Below, one piece after another: positions 48,897 through 60,271 of a DNA stretch of 64,000 nucleotides. Where the stretch lies: the NCBI RefSeq assembly GCF_002902305.1, contig NZ_PPPX01000004.1, forward strand, positions 19,609-83,608. The letters are read 5' to 3'. Each line of letters opens with the position of its first letter. The first letter of the stretch is position 1. A program made the translations under genes and the position numbers. The DNA is from Staphylococcus argensis. GTDB lineage: Bacteria > Bacillota > Bacilli > Staphylococcales > Staphylococcaceae. The notes beneath the pieces were generated by a model. That model was not told where the DNA came from. It worked only from the letters and a program-made list of their open reading frames with translations, and did no database searches.

Positions 48897-49646
48897 ATGT
48901 TACTACAGATACAAAATGTGAAGAAAACTTACGGTAGGGGTAGCAATCAAGTTACAGCCCTCAAAGATATGAACTTCTCTATAGAAAAAGGTGAGTTTGT
49001 AGCCATTATGGGTGAATCAGGTTCGGGCAAATCGACTTTACTTAATCTCATAGCGACTTTCGATAAAGAGACGGCAGGATCAATTATTTTAGATGGTCAA
49101 CAAACGAGTCATTTAAAAAGTAAAGACATAGCACGCTTTAGACGTAACCAACTTGGATTTGTCTTTCAAGATTTCAATGTATTACATACGATGAACAATA
49201 AAGATAATATTCTATTGCCGCTCGTCTTGTCTGACGAAAAAGTGAATGTGATGAATGAACGACTTGAAGAAATTACAAATAAGCTGGGCATTCACGATAT
49301 TGTCAACAAATATCCCTATGAAGTTTCTGGAGGACAACAACAGCGTGTGGCTATCGGTAGAGCATTAATTAGTCGACCGCAGTTATTATTAGCTGATGAA
49401 CCTACAGGAGCGCTCGATTCAAAGACTTCGGCGAATATCATGAATATCTTTCGAGACATCAATCGGGATGGTCAGACCGTCCTAATGGTTACGCATTCAA
49501 ATACGGATGCTTCCTATGCAAAGCGAGTCGTGTTTATTAAAGACGGCTTACTTTATCATGAAATTTATCGTGGCGAAGAATCACAAAGTGAGTTCCAGAA
49601 GCGGATTGCAGATAGTTTAGCGATGATTAACGGAAGTGGGGTATAG
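48897..49646 (+). CDS. BceA-type ABC transporter ATP-binding protein
   Basis: 249 aa. Walker A GESGSGKSTLLN, signature VSGGQQQRVAIGRAL, Walker B LLLADEPTGALDS. This is the MacB/BceA/VraD-type ATPase used by antimicrobial-peptide detoxification transporters. ATG 48897 follows GAAGGAGGACCTGCGA; the upstream in-frame start at 48840 is not supported. Two bases separate it from the permease gene. The cognate two-component system is not in the window. Confidence 0.88.
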   Translation: MLLQIQNVKKTYGRGSNQVTALKDMNFSIEKGEFVAIMGESGSGKSTLLNLIATFDKETAGSIILDGQQTSHLKSKDIARFRRNQLGFVFQDFNVLHTMNNKDNILLPLVLSDEKVNVMNERLEEITNKLGIHDIVNKYPYEVSGGQQQRVAIGRALISRPQLLLADEPTGALDSKTSANIMNIFRDINRDGQTVLMVTHSNTDASYAKRVVFIKDGLLYHEIYRGEESQSEFQKRIADSLAMINGSGV

Positions 49647-49648
49647 GC

Positions 49649-51607
49649 ATGACCTTTCGTTTAATGTGGAAAATCGCGATGCGTAACTTTATTACTTTAC
49701 CCCGAATCATCTTTCCTTTCGTCATCTCGATGTCTATGATGTTTGGTATGCAATATATACTCTTTTCGCTTTTTAATAATGAGTTTTTAGAGAATAGAAG
49801 TGATACGACAAAGTTAATTGCAGTGGCGGGTGATTTCTTCGTCTCAGTACTTCTTATTATCTTTATACTTTACGCCAATCGTTTCGTAATGAAACAGCGT
49901 AAGAAAGAGTTTGCGCTCAATATTATCTTAGGTATGGAGAAGAAACATCTTAGATTGATTCTACTGATTGAAAGTATTGTTGAGTATATCGTTACTGCAA
50001 TATTAAGTATTATCGGCGGTTATTTATTTGGTCAATTAATGTTTGTCTTACTCAACAAACTCACAGAGAATAAGAACTTTACTGCAATGGACTATCCGTT
50101 TGATGTACGAGCGATGTTGATTACGATTATCGCTTTAGCTGTGGTAATGCTTATTCTGCTTATGATTAATAATGTCCAAATTTCATTGCAATCGCCGTTA
50201 GGGTTATTGCAAAGTAGTAAAAAGGCCGAAAAACACAGATCGAAGTGGTTGTTAAGTATAGTTGGCATTGTAGGAGTAATACTCGTTATCATCGCTTATA
50301 GCTGCGCTTTGATGATTAATCCATTTTTAAATGAATATCACTTACTAGGGTTCTTATGTGCCTTAGCTAGTGTCATACTAGGAACTTACTTATTATTTAT
50401 ATCCTGTAGCGTATTAGTTCTTAGAGCTTTAAAAAATATTCCTAATATTTATTATCGAAAGGTGAATTTCTTCTCTATTTCAGGTTTACTTTCCCGAATG
50501 AAAGTCAACGCGGTAAGTCTAGCAAGCATTACATTGTTATGTACATTCTTAGTCGTAACTTTATCTTTATCTCTAACAACTTATCGAGGAATCCAAAAAA
50601 CAATTGTAAGCTTGGCCTCAGAAGATTATACGATAACGCAACTTGATGATAGTTCGTATGACAAGCAAGTGAAGTCGAATAAGAAGATAGTTCAAGAACT
50701 ACGTCAGTATACGAAGGTTAAAGATATCAAAAATGTTAAAGAAACGACGATGATGGCGAGCGAACATAAAGGAGAAATTCGAGAACAAGGATCAGGTTCA
50801 CGAATAATGTTGAACTTTAAAACAGAAAAAGATTTCAATAGAGAGAAACATGCACATCTTCATATATCAAAAGATGAAATAGGGTTAGGTAGTAATCTCG
50901 AGGAGCTTCAAAAGGCTAAGCATTTAAAATTATTGGGGCATACATTTCAAACGCGACATTTAAATGAGAATCAAATTGAAGGAGCTGGAGCACTTTCTTA
51001 TGCTTATATTGTCGTTAAAGATCAAGACGTACTCAATAAAGTAACGCAACATGTCACTGATGATAATGCTTTAACTACGAATGCTGAAGCCAGATTTAAT
51101 GTCAATAACGCACAAGCCATTGAATCTCATAAAGAAGATTTTGAAGATAAATATGAAGTTCAAATAGAAAGTAAGAAAGAAAAAGGTGAAGTGATGATTG
51201 ATATGTTTGGTGGATTTGTCTTCTTAGGAACGATTGTTAGTATTACTTTACTCATTGGCATATTCCTAATGATGTACTATAAACAAGTTTCTGAAGGCTT
51301 TGAAGATCATCGGAACTATCAAATTATGAAAAAAGTTGGTCTTGATAAACCGCTCATCAAGCGAATTATTCGTAAGCAAATTATCTGGATCTTTGCTTTA
51401 CCTATAGGTGTAACAGTAGTACATTCTTTAGTCGCAAGTAAAATGGCATATCGTTTACTTGGTTCGATAATGATGATTAACTATGGGGATTATTTAATCT
51501 CGAATCTCATTATTCTAGTGTTGGTTACACTCATTTATGGATTTATATATTTAATTACCTCAAGCACTTATTTTAATACGATTTATCATGGTAGAAAGGA
51601 CAAATAA
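49649..51607 (+). CDS. BceB-type ABC transporter permease
   Basis: 652 aa. Ten predicted membrane segments in the BceB pattern: four in the first 200 residues, then pairs, with a large extracellular domain of about 210 residues (about 310-520: TTYRGIQKTIVSL to KSKKEKGEV) between segments 7 and 8 and an FtsX-like end. This fits peptide-antibiotic sensing or resistance exporters such as VraE/BceB. The sequence start differs from the S. aureus VraE and VraG I remember, so it may be a distinct subgroup. Substrate unknown. Confidence 0.85.
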   Translation: MTFRLMWKIAMRNFITLPRIIFPFVISMSMMFGMQYILFSLFNNEFLENRSDTTKLIAVAGDFFVSVLLIIFILYANRFVMKQRKKEFALNIILGMEKKHLRLILLIESIVEYIVTAILSIIGGYLFGQLMFVLLNKLTENKNFTAMDYPFDVRAMLITIIALAVVMLILLMINNVQISLQSPLGLLQSSKKAEKHRSKWLLSIVGIVGVILVIIAYSCALMINPFLNEYHLLGFLCALASVILGTYLLFISCSVLVLRALKNIPNIYYRKVNFFSISGLLSRMKVNAVSLASITLLCTFLVVTLSLSLTTYRGIQKTIVSLASEDYTITQLDDSSYDKQVKSNKKIVQELRQYTKVKDIKNVKETTMMASEHKGEIREQGSGSRIMLNFKTEKDFNREKHAHLHISKDEIGLGSNLEELQKAKHLKLLGHTFQTRHLNENQIEGAGALSYAYIVVKDQDVLNKVTQHVTDDNALTTNAEARFNVNNAQAIESHKEDFEDKYEVQIESKKEKGEVMIDMFGGFVFLGTIVSITLLIGIFLMMYYKQVSEGFEDHRNYQIMKKVGLDKPLIKRIIRKQIIWIFALPIGVTVVHSLVASKMAYRLLGSIMMINYGDYLISNLIILVLVTLIYGFIYLITSSTYFNTIYHGRKDK

Positions 51608-51654
51608 ATCGATTGAAATCATACAAGTAGATCATTGAGCTAGTTTAATGACTG

Positions 51655-51693
51655 CCCGTAGATCCACATTTAGAGATGTATCTACGGGTTTGT
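51655..51693 (+). terminator. Terminator after the BceAB-type operon
   Basis: CCCGTAGAT ... ATCTACGGG followed by TTTGTT. Confidence 0.8.
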
Positions 51694-51858
51694 TAGTTTG
51701 GTAGTTGCTACGATAATCAAAACCAAGTAAGAACAAATTGTTTAAACACACTGTTACCTCAACTTCAAACTTACGAGTATGCGCCTGCTTATAGATTTTC
51801 TCTATTAATTTTGATACAATTTTGTAATGAATGAGTAATTAAGGAGGCTTTTAAACTA

Positions 51859-52161
51859 ATGGCTAGAGTGACACGTGATGAGGTTAAGCATATTGCGAAC
51901 TTAGCTCGACTTCAAATTACTGAAGATGAAACAACTGAAATGCAAGAATCTTTAGAGAGTATTCTAAACTTTGCTAATCAAATAGATGAAGCGAACACTG
52001 AAGATGTTGAACCTACTTGCCACGTATTAGACTTACAGAATGTCTTACGTGAAGATAAAGCGCAAGAGGGCATTCCTCAAGAGCTTGCATTGAAGAATGC
52101 GAAAGAAACAGAAGATGGACAATTCAAAGTACCATCAGTCATGAACGGGGAGGATGCGTAA
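51859..52161 (+). CDS. gatC: Asp-tRNA(Asn)/Glu-tRNA(Gln) amidotransferase subunit C
   Basis: 100 aa. Typical Gat[21 protein letters not shown] at the start and the conserved [13 protein letters not shown] and FKVPSVM segments. It stabilises GatA within the GatCAB complex. AAGGAGGCTTTTAAACTA precedes the ATG. Its end lies close to gatA, whose ribosome-binding site is inside gatC. Confidence 0.97.
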   Translation: MARVTRDEVKHIANLARLQITEDETTEMQESLESILNFANQIDEANTEDVEPTCHVLDLQNVLREDKAQEGIPQELALKNAKETEDGQFKVPSVMNGEDA

Positions 52162-52162
52162 G

Positions 52163-53620
52163 ATGACGATTCGTTATGAGTCTGTAGAGAATTTAATTAA
52201 CATGATTCACAACAAAGAGATTAAACCATCTCAAGTAGTCAGTGATATCTATGATGCGATTGAAGAAACTGACGCTACGATTAAATCTTTCTTAGCTTTA
52301 GATAAAGAGAATGCGATGAAGAAAGCTGAAGAGCTCGACGCATTACAAGAGAAAGATCAAATGGAAGGTTTACTCTTTGGTATTCCAATGGGTATTAAAG
52401 ATAATATTATCACTGAAGGTGTTGAAACAACTTGTGCAAGTAAGATGTTAGAAGGTTTCGTACCGATCTATGAATCTACTGTAATGAACAAATTGCACAA
52501 TGAGAACGCTGTATTAATCGGTAAACTCAACATGGATGAGTTTGCGATGGGTGGTTCTACTGAAACATCTTACTTCAAGAAGACACTTAACCCATTTGAC
52601 CATGATGCTGTACCAGGCGGATCATCAGGTGGTTCTGCTGCAGCTGTAGCCGCTGGACTCGTACCATTTAGTTTAGGTTCAGATACAGGTGGTTCTATTC
52701 GTCAACCAGCAGCGTACTGTGGTATTGTGGGTCTTAAACCTACATACGGACGTGTTTCTCGTTTCGGTTTAGTCGCATTTGCGTCTTCATTAGACCAAAT
52801 TGGACCTTTAACTCGCAATGTTAAAGACAATGCCTTAGTATTACAAGCAATCTCAGGTGTAGACGAACATGATTCAACGAGTGCGCCTGTCGATGATGTT
52901 GATTTCACTTCTGAAATCGGACAAGACATCAAAGGTATGAAGATTGCTTTACCTAAAGAGTACTTAGGTGAAGGTGTAGAAGAAGAAACGAAAGAACTCG
53001 TGAAGAAAGCAGTTGAAACGTTGAGAGAACTCGGTGCAACTGTTGATGAAGTTTCACTTCCAAATACGAAATTTGGTATTCCATCATATTACTTACTCGC
53101 TTCTTCAGAGGCGTCAGCTAACTTAGCGCGTTTTGATGGTATTCGCTACGGTTATCATTCACCAGAAGCGAAGACTTTAGAAGAACTTTACAAATTCTCA
53201 AGAAGCGAAGGTTTCGGTAAAGAGGTTAAACGTCGTATCTACTTAGGTACGTTCGCGTTAAGCTCAGGTTACTATGATGCCTTTTATAAAAAAGCTCAAA
53301 AAGTGAGAACGTTAATTAAACAAGACTTCGAACGTATCTTTAATGAGTATGATGTCGTTGTCGGACCAACAACACCAGGACCTGCGTTCAATATTGGTGA
53401 AGAGATTGACGATCCACTAACTATGTATGCAAATGACTTACTCACTACGCCAGTGAACCTTGCTGGTCTTCCAGGTATCTCTCTACCTTGTGGCAAGTCT
53501 AAAGGTCGTCCAGTTGGCTTACAATTTATCGGTAAACCATTCGATGAGAAGACACTTTATCGTGTTGCATACCAATACGAAACACAATTCAATTTACATG
53601 ATGAATATGAACAATTATAA
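52163..53620 (+). CDS. gatA: Amidotransferase subunit A (glutaminase)
   Basis: 485 aa, same as S. aureus GatA. Amidase signature: catalytic Lys in [10 protein letters not shown], Ser-cisSer-Ser in [15 protein letters not shown] and [16 protein letters not shown]. It frees ammonia from glutamine for transamidation of misacylated Glu-tRNA(Gln). ATG 52163 is preferred over 52154, which is too near GGGGAGG. Confidence 0.98.
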   Translation: MTIRYESVENLINMIHNKEIKPSQVVSDIYDAIEETDATIKSFLALDKENAMKKAEELDALQEKDQMEGLLFGIPMGIKDNIITEGVETTCASKMLEGFVPIYESTVMNKLHNENAVLIGKLNMDEFAMGGSTETSYFKKTLNPFDHDAVPGGSSGGSAAAVAAGLVPFSLGSDTGGSIRQPAAYCGIVGLKPTYGRVSRFGLVAFASSLDQIGPLTRNVKDNALVLQAISGVDEHDSTSAPVDDVDFTSEIGQDIKGMKIALPKEYLGEGVEEETKELVKKAVETLRELGATVDEVSLPNTKFGIPSYYLLASSEASANLARFDGIRYGYHSPEAKTLEELYKFSRSEGFGKEVKRRIYLGTFALSSGYYDAFYKKAQKVRTLIKQDFERIFNEYDVVVGPTTPGPAFNIGEEIDDPLTMYANDLLTTPVNLAGLPGISLPCGKSKGRPVGLQFIGKPFDEKTLYRVAYQYETQFNLHDEYEQL

Positions 53621-53631
53621 GGAGTGGAATT

Positions 53632-55059
53632 ATGCATTTTGAAACAGTTATCGGACTTGAAGTCCACGTAGAATTAAAGACAGATTCTAAAATGTTCTCT
53701 CCATCACCTGCGCATTTCGGTGCAGAACCGAACTCTAATACGAATGTCATCGATTTAGCTTATCCTGGTGTGTTACCTGTCGTGAACAGACGCGCAGTAG
53801 ATTGGGCGATGAGAGCGTCAATGGCGTTGAACATGGACATTGCAACTGAATCTAAATTTGACCGTAAAAACTATTTTTACCCAGATAATCCGAAAGCGTA
53901 CCAAATCTCACAATTTGACCAACCTATTGGTGAGAATGGTCACATCGATATCGAAGTGGATGGCGAAACACGCCGCATTGGTATCACTCGTCTACACATG
54001 GAAGAAGATGCTGGTAAGTCTACACACAAAGAAGGCTACTCTCTCGTAGACTTAAACCGTCAAGGTACACCTTTAATTGAGATCGTATCTGAACCAGATA
54101 TCCGTTCTCCACAAGAGGCGTATGCATACTTAGAAAAATTACGTTCTATCATCCAATACACTGGCGTATCTGACTGTAAGATGGAAGAAGGTTCACTTCG
54201 TTGTGACGCCAATATCTCTTTACGTCCATACGGCCAAGAAGAATTTGGTGTTAAAACAGAGTTGAAGAACTTGAACTCATTTAACTATGTGCGTAAAGGG
54301 CTTGAATATGAAGAAAAACGTCAAGAAGAAGAATTATTGAATGGTGGCGAAATTCTTCAAGAAACACGTCGTTTCGATGAATCTACTGGTAAGACGATCT
54401 TAATGCGTGTCAAAGAAGGTTCTGACGACTACCGTTACTTCCCAGAACCAGATATCGTACCACTCTACGTTGATGAAGAATGGAAAGAGCGCGTACGTCA
54501 AACGATTCCTGAATTACCAGATGCACGTAAGAAGAAATATGTTGAAGAGTACGAACTTCCAGCATATGATGCGCACGTCTTAACATTAACGAAAGAAATG
54601 TCCGATTTCTTCGAAGGTGCTGTCGCAAATGGCGCTGACATCAAGTTGACTTCTAACTGGCTCATGGGTGGCGTGAACGAGTACCTCAACAAACACCAAG
54701 TTGAGTTACAAGATACGAAGTTAACGCCTGAGAACCTAGCTGGTATGATCAAATTAATCGAAGACGGTACGATGAGTAGTAAGATCGCTAAGAAAGTCTT
54801 CCCAGAGTTAGCTGCGAATGGCGGCGATGCTAAGCAAATCATGGAAGATAAAGGCTTAGTTCAAATCTCTGATGAAGATACGTTGAAACAATACGTGAAC
54901 GAAGCGTTAGACAACAACCCTCAATCCGTTGAAGACTACAAGAACGGTAAAGGTAAAGCGATGGGTTACTTAGTCGGTCAAATCATGAAAGCGTCTAAAG
55001 GTCAAGCGAACCCTCAAATCGTTAACAAATTATTGAAACAAGAATTAGATAATCGTTAA
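53632..55059 (+). CDS. gatB: Amidotransferase subunit B
   Basis: 475 aa. [16 protein letters not shown] at the N-terminus, the signature [17 protein letters not shown], and a C-terminal YqeY-like tail that binds tRNA. It activates the Glu-tRNA(Gln) and uses ammonia delivered from GatA. TAAGGAGTGGAATT precedes the ATG. A terminator follows. Confidence 0.98.
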   Translation: MHFETVIGLEVHVELKTDSKMFSPSPAHFGAEPNSNTNVIDLAYPGVLPVVNRRAVDWAMRASMALNMDIATESKFDRKNYFYPDNPKAYQISQFDQPIGENGHIDIEVDGETRRIGITRLHMEEDAGKSTHKEGYSLVDLNRQGTPLIEIVSEPDIRSPQEAYAYLEKLRSIIQYTGVSDCKMEEGSLRCDANISLRPYGQEEFGVKTELKNLNSFNYVRKGLEYEEKRQEEELLNGGEILQETRRFDESTGKTILMRVKEGSDDYRYFPEPDIVPLYVDEEWKERVRQTIPELPDARKKKYVEEYELPAYDAHVLTLTKEMSDFFEGAVANGADIKLTSNWLMGGVNEYLNKHQVELQDTKLTPENLAGMIKLIEDGTMSSKIAKKVFPELAANGGDAKQIMEDKGLVQISDEDTLKQYVNEALDNNPQSVEDYKNGKGKAMGYLVGQIMKASKGQANPQIVNKLLKQELDNR

Positions 55060-55071
55060 TAGATGATTACG

Positions 55072-55110
55072 ACTGTCGATAAAGTGAATGGCTTTATCGG
55101 CAGTTTTTTT
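55072..55110 (+). terminator. gatCAB terminator
   Basis: ACTGTCGATAAAG pairs with CTTTATCGGCAGT, followed by seven T. Confidence 0.95.
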
Positions 55111-55291
55111 GTTTCAGTGAGTAAAATGAATTCATCCATGTTGTATAACACTTTTACATAATAACTCAATGTCTCAACCACCAATCTATAAATGCGCAAA
55201 CAATGGCTTTCTCGCTAAAATCTAAATGCTTTGAAGAATAGTATATATCCTTTAATATAGAATATGAGTATATAAAATCGAGGTTGAAATT

Positions 55292-56227
55292 ATGAGAAAA
55301 CGAGCGAGAATAATATATAACCCCACATCAGGTAAGGAGATGTTTAAACGCGCTCTACCGGATGTACTCATCAAACTTGAGAAGGCAGGATACGAAACGA
55401 GCGCCTACGCGACAGAACGCTCTGGTGATGCGACGAAAGAAGCAGAACGTGCATTAGAACAAGAATATGACTTGCTGATCGTAGCAGGGGGCGATGGAAC
55501 GTTAAATGAGGTTGTGAACGGAATTGCTGAACAACCCAATCGTCCGAAACTCGGAATCATCCCAATGGGAACAGTCAATGACTTCGGTCGTGCCTTACAT
55601 TTACCATCTAATATCATGAAAGCCGTAGATGTCATCGTTAATGGTCACACGACGCAAGTAGACATTGGTAAGATGAATAGCCGTTACTTTATCAACTTGG
55701 CTGCAGGTGGTAAACTCACAGAGGTATCCTATGAAACACCGAGCAAGTTGAAATCGATAGTTGGGCCTTTCGCATATTACATTAAAGGTTTCGAGATGTT
55801 GCCTCAGATGAAAGCTGTGGATATTCGTATTGAGTATGATGAGGAGGTCTTTCAAGGCGAAGCGTTACTCTTCCTTCTTGGATTGACGAACTCTATGGCC
55901 GGCTTTGAGAAGCTTGTTCCAGATGCCAAGTTAGACGACGGTTATTTTACACTTATTATTGTTGAAAAGGCCAACCTAGCGGAATTAGGCCACATTATGA
56001 CACTTGCATCACGCGGAGAACATACGAAACATCCGAAAGTGATTTATAAAAAGGCGAAATCAGTAAGTATCTCGTCGTTTGCGAATATGCAACTGAATGT
56101 GGATGGAGAATACGGTGGTAAACTACCAGGAAATTTCTTGAATTTAGAAAGACATATTGAAGTGTTTACGCCAAATGATATTCATAACGAAGAATTAACA
56201 CAATCGGAAGATGTTAATACGAAGTAA
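55292..56227 (+). CDS. dgkB: Diacylglycerol kinase
   Basis: 311 aa, soluble DgkB type. NPTSGKEMFKR at the start, nucleotide-binding GGDGTLNEVVNGI and GTVNDFGRAL, and Asp-rich LDDGYFTLII late in the protein. It phosphorylates the diacylglycerol left by lipoteichoic acid synthesis and returns it to phospholipid synthesis. Confidence 0.93.
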   Translation: MRKRARIIYNPTSGKEMFKRALPDVLIKLEKAGYETSAYATERSGDATKEAERALEQEYDLLIVAGGDGTLNEVVNGIAEQPNRPKLGIIPMGTVNDFGRALHLPSNIMKAVDVIVNGHTTQVDIGKMNSRYFINLAAGGKLTEVSYETPSKLKSIVGPFAYYIKGFEMLPQMKAVDIRIEYDEEVFQGEALLFLLGLTNSMAGFEKLVPDAKLDDGYFTLIIVEKANLAELGHIMTLASRGEHTKHPKVIYKKAKSVSISSFANMQLNVDGEYGGKLPGNFLNLERHIEVFTPNDIHNEELTQSEDVNTK

Positions 56228-56324
56228 CGTCATAGTTGGTTTGTATTGATAAGAAAGTTTATATCATTTCAAAACAAGTCCTGTATAAGAATAAGGCAAA
56301 GAAAGACCTTATTCTTCAATTCAC

Positions 56325-56361
56325 GAGGTTAGGCAGTTGAGTCAGTACCTAACCTCTTTTC
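56325..56361 (+). terminator. Terminator after dgkB
   Basis: GAGGTTAGG ... CCTAACCTC followed by TTTTC; a second weaker stem (AATAAGG ... CCTTATT) precedes it. Confidence 0.8.
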
Positions 56362-56379
56362 ATGTGGAGTGAGAGTAAG

Positions 56380-57744
56380 ATGATAGATATTAAGAAAAAC
56401 GATATAAAGACAGGGACAGTTCAAGATTTAACCCACGAAGGTCATGGTGTAGTAAAGATTGACCGCTATCCCATCTTTGTACCCTATGCGTTAATAGACG
56501 AGGAAATTGAATATAAGATTATTAAGGTCAAGAAGAACTTTGCGATAGGGAAGTTGCAACAAGTCAACGTTGCGAGTGAATCCCGTGTCGACCCACCTTG
56601 TGTGTACTATCACAAGTGTGGCGGATGTCAGCTCCAACACATGGATTATCAGGCGCAACTTGCGATGAAGAGGGAACAAGTCGTTAATTTATTCCATCGT
56701 AAAGGAGACTTTGCGGATACACCTATCCGTGACGTAATTGGTATGGAAGACCCTTGGTATTATCGCAATAAATCGCAATTACCAGTAGGGCGAAATAAAG
56801 ATGGACATGTTAAGATGGGCTTCTTTAGACAACGGAGCCACGATATCATTGATATGGAAGAATGCATGATTCAACATCCTTCACAGAATGAGATTATGGT
56901 GGCATTGAAACAGTGGTTCGATGAGCTTGGTGTGAGCGTTTATGATGAACGGAGTAAGCGCGGTCTCATGCGTCATGTGGTGATTCGAAGCGGTCACTAT
57001 ACAGATCAACTCATGGTCATCTTCGTGACGAATGGTAAAAAGTTTAAACAACGCAATACGCTCGTTCAACGTTTGACCTCACACTTCCCTCAAATTAAGA
57101 GTATCAAACAGAATATTAACATGTCTCATTCCAACGTGATTATGGGTAAGAAATCGATATTATTATTTGGTGACGAACAAATTGACGATCGCTTATCCGA
57201 TGTAGAATTTAAGATTAGCGATCAATCATTTTATCAAATCAACGCTTCACAAACTGAAAAACTTTACCAGCAAGCGCTCGATTATGCGGATCTACAAGGT
57301 GAAGAAGTCGTGCTAGATACGTATTGTGGTATCGGTACAATTGGTCTCTATATGGCACCTAAAGCTAAACACGTGTACGGGGTAGAAGTGATACCTGATG
57401 CTATTGAGGATGCCCGTCTTAATGCGACTCGAAATGGATTTAACAATACGACTTTTGTCCCTGGTAAAGCAGAAGAAGTTATTCTACAATGGAAAGAGCA
57501 AGGTATTCGTCCTGATGTGGTCATGGTGGATCCACCGCGTAAAGGTTGCGACGAACGCTTTATCCAAACGTTACGTGAACTTCAACCTAAGAAGATTATT
57601 TATATTTCATGTAATCCAGCGACACAACAGCGTGATGTGACGCAACTCAAGGACTTATACGATCTCGTAGAAATTACACCAGTAGACATGTTTCCACAAA
57701 CGACGCATGTTGAGACGGTGGGGCAATTAGTGCGTCAATCTTAG
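56380..57744 (+). CDS. rlmD: 23S rRNA (uracil-5-)-methyltransferase
   Basis: 454 aa. N-terminal TRAM domain (VQDLTHEGHGVVKIDRYPIFV), a four-Cys iron-sulfur motif (CVYYHKCGGCQLQH with an upstream Cys), and SAM-dependent methyltransferase motifs LDTYCGIGTIGLY, MVDPPRKGCDERF and the catalytic Cys in YISCNPATQQRD. RlmD/RlmCD-type m5U enzyme. Start ATG 56380 is downstream of GTGGAGTGAG. Confidence 0.92.
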   Translation: MIDIKKNDIKTGTVQDLTHEGHGVVKIDRYPIFVPYALIDEEIEYKIIKVKKNFAIGKLQQVNVASESRVDPPCVYYHKCGGCQLQHMDYQAQLAMKREQVVNLFHRKGDFADTPIRDVIGMEDPWYYRNKSQLPVGRNKDGHVKMGFFRQRSHDIIDMEECMIQHPSQNEIMVALKQWFDELGVSVYDERSKRGLMRHVVIRSGHYTDQLMVIFVTNGKKFKQRNTLVQRLTSHFPQIKSIKQNINMSHSNVIMGKKSILLFGDEQIDDRLSDVEFKISDQSFYQINASQTEKLYQQALDYADLQGEEVVLDTYCGIGTIGLYMAPKAKHVYGVEVIPDAIEDARLNATRNGFNNTTFVPGKAEEVILQWKEQGIRPDVVMVDPPRKGCDERFIQTLRELQPKKIIYISCNPATQQRDVTQLKDLYDLVEITPVDMFPQTTHVETVGQLVRQS

Positions 57745-57844
57745 AAATATAGTCATTATAGTAGGTTGTAATTGAGTCAGCAGTAACAATATAACGCTTT
57801 TGAGCTCACACTGTTGATACGATATAGATTTGGGAGGACGAGCA

Positions 57845-58384
57845 GTGGTCAAACTTAATTTCTTTAATAATAAAAAGTCTATTGAGCGCTTTATTCTCTT
57901 ACAAGTCATCGTGGTGATGATGAGCATCCTCATCTGTTATAAAGGTGCGCGTTTATTCACTCATGTTCACGAAGAGAACTTTATCTTAAATATATTGTAC
58001 GGTTTACTTGGCGCTGCTCTCATGGTGATCGTTCATGAAGCGATGCACTTTGTCCTCTATAAAGCCTTTGCGAAAAAGGGCAAACCACAACTTCGCCAAC
58101 GCTTCGGAATTATTACGAGCTATGTGCCGGATAAAGTATTCAAGAAATGGGAATATATCACAATTATGATTGCGCCACTAGTCGTGATTACTTTAGGTTT
58201 ATTTGCCGTTTTCGTCTTCTTCTCTTATTCAGCGCTCATCTTTATCGCAAGCATCCATGTAGGTTACTGTCTTGTCGATATGTATTTCGTTGCGAGTGCA
58301 TGGAATAAGCATGTGAAGTATGTGGAAGATAGTAGTGATGGCGTGATATTTTATACAAGCGAAGATAAAGTGAAATCAATTTAA
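57845..58384 (+). CDS. DUF3267 putative membrane metalloprotease
   Basis: 179 aa from GTG 57845 behind GGGAGGACGAGCA. About four membrane segments with a zinc-protease-like HExxH (MVIVHEAMHFVLYKAF) in the second. Family DUF3267 resembles site-2-type proteases, but activity is unproven. Conserved beside dinB in staphylococci. Confidence 0.82.
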   Translation: MVKLNFFNNKKSIERFILLQVIVVMMSILICYKGARLFTHVHEENFILNILYGLLGAALMVIVHEAMHFVLYKAFAKKGKPQLRQRFGIITSYVPDKVFKKWEYITIMIAPLVVITLGLFAVFVFFSYSALIFIASIHVGYCLVDMYFVASAWNKHVKYVEDSSDGVIFYTSEDKVKSI

Positions 58385-58537
58385 ACGATGTATATGAATA
58401 TAACAACTTTCAGTTCCGATAACTGTGTCTCACTTTCATTTTAGTTACAATATAACTAAGTGAAGTAGACACGTATCGGAGCTTTTCTTGTGGCTACAGA
58501 AATAACGATGACTAACATTAGCAAGGAGGTGAGTCAT

Positions 58538-59608
58538 GTGGCAGAACGACGAATTATCCATATTGATATGGATTACTTTTATGCACAAGTAGAGATGAGA
58601 GATAATCCAGATTTGAAAGGTAAGCCGGTCATTGTAGGTGGTAAAGCGAGCGGGCGTGGTGTAGTGTCTACAGCTTCCTATGAGGCCCGTAAGTATGGTG
58701 TGCACTCAGCAATGCCCATGGCTCAGGCTCATAAATTATGTCCGGACGGTTATTATGTGACACCTCGATTTGATAAATATCGTGAGGCTTCACAACAAAT
58801 TATGGCGATCTTTCGTAGTTATACAGAAATTGTGGAGCCATTGTCTCTGGACGAGGCATACTTAGATATTACACATCTTGTGCGTCCTGATTTGCCCGCT
58901 TCTCGCATTGCGCAGTTTATTCGTCGTGACATTTATGAACAGACGCATCTTACCGCTTCTGCAGGGGTTTCTTATAACAAATTTTTAGCAAAACTTGCGA
59001 GTGGAATGAATAAACCCAATAATCTCACCGTTATTGATTATAATAATGTGCATGATATATTGATGAATTTAGATATCGGGGGCTTTCGAGGTGTAGGGCC
59101 GACTACAGAAGAGAAGATGCATGCAAATGGTATTTATACTGGTAAAGATCTATATGATAAAAGTGAGAGAGAATTGATTCGACTCTTCGGGAAAAGAGGG
59201 CATGGCTTATACAATAAAGCGCGTGGTATCGATGAAAGCCCAGTCAAATCTGAACGTATTCGCAAGTCGGTAGGAACAGAAAGAACCTTTGCGACAGATA
59301 TGAATGACGACGATCAAGTGTTAAATAAGATTTGGGAGCTCAGTACGAAGACAGCAGAACGACTTTCTCGAATTCAGAAGTCAGGGAAGACAGTGACCGT
59401 AAAGATCAAGACGTATCGCTTTGAGACATTTTCTAAACAGAGAAGTTTAAGAGACCCAATCCGAAATGAAACAGATATTTACAACATCGCGTATGAGTTG
59501 TATACCGATTTGAAAGATCCTGAGGTGCCCATTAGACTCGTCGGTGTAACAGTTGGGAATTTGGAACAATCGACGTATGAGAATATGAGTATTTATGACT
59601 TTCTGTAG
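58538..59608 (+). CDS. dinB: DNA polymerase IV
   Basis: 356 aa from GTG 58538, directly after AAGGAGGTGAGTCAT, matching S. aureus DinB length. Y-family motifs: [17 protein letters not shown] (metal Asp), [15 protein letters not shown], and [12 protein letters not shown] (second metal pair), then the little-finger domain. It has no C-terminal clamp peptide that I can identify with certainty. No LexA box is visible upstream. Confidence 0.94.
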   Translation: MAERRIIHIDMDYFYAQVEMRDNPDLKGKPVIVGGKASGRGVVSTASYEARKYGVHSAMPMAQAHKLCPDGYYVTPRFDKYREASQQIMAIFRSYTEIVEPLSLDEAYLDITHLVRPDLPASRIAQFIRRDIYEQTHLTASAGVSYNKFLAKLASGMNKPNNLTVIDYNNVHDILMNLDIGGFRGVGPTTEEKMHANGIYTGKDLYDKSERELIRLFGKRGHGLYNKARGIDESPVKSERIRKSVGTERTFATDMNDDDQVLNKIWELSTKTAERLSRIQKSGKTVTVKIKTYRFETFSKQRSLRDPIRNETDIYNIAYELYTDLKDPEVPIRLVGVTVGNLEQSTYENMSIYDFL

Positions 59609-59636
59609 TGAGAAAGGCCAGGGCAGCTATCCCATC

Positions 59637-60197
59637 TTAATAATCCTTATCCGTCAACTGTTTACCGTACACTTGAAGCAAATGATCTAGACTTTCATAG
59701 TGTTTAAGAAGACGGAAAGTGATCATAGCGCATGCTTTAGCATCATTTAACGCATCATGATGACCGTGGAAATCAAGACGATAGAAATCCATCATATGTT
59801 TCAAACCATATCGATAGTTGTCGACTGTGCGACGTGCGAGCTGACAGGAACAGAAATAGGTCATCTCTGGCGTGGGGATATCCTGTGCTTTCAAGCTTGC
59901 ATGAAGGACCGACATATCAAATGCCGCGTTGTGCGCCACGACAGGTAAGTTGTCGATAAACTTGAGCATGTAAGGGAAGACCTCATCAAAGGTAGGCGCG
60001 TCTGTCACTTGTTCAGGTTGGATGCCGTGTACTGCGATATTAGTTTTGGAAAAGTAATCTTTAGGGTTCACGAGCGTATAAAATGTTTCTACGATTTGAT
60101 GTTGAACAACTTTAACCATACCGACAGAACAAATACTTGTGCGTTTGCCGTTTGCGGTTTCAAAGTCTAAAGCGACGAATGCGTTATCTGAGTTCAC
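59637..60197 (-). CDS. DnaQ-like 3'-5' exonuclease
   Basis: 186 aa from GTG 60197 behind AAGGAGGAACAAAC. DEDDh exonuclease: ExoI FVALDFETANG (Asp and Glu), ExoII VVAHNAAFDMSVL, ExoIII HHDALNDAKACAMI (His and Asp). Resembles the PolC/DnaQ epsilon module but stands alone. It is convergent with dinB. Likely in DNA or RNA trimming or proofreading. Confidence 0.88.
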   Translation of the reverse strand: MNSDNAFVALDFETANGKRTSICSVGMVKVVQHQIVETFYTLVNPKDYFSKTNIAVHGIQPEQVTDAPTFDEVFPYMLKFIDNLPVVAHNAAFDMSVLHASLKAQDIPTPEMTYFCSCQLARRTVDNYRYGLKHMMDFYRLDFHGHHDALNDAKACAMITFRLLKHYESLDHLLQVYGKQLTDKDY

Positions 60198-60271
60198 GTT
60201 TGTTCCTCCTTTGCGAAATAAGTTATGCACTGAATTTAATCCTTTCGACATAATGAGTCAAGCAATAAATG

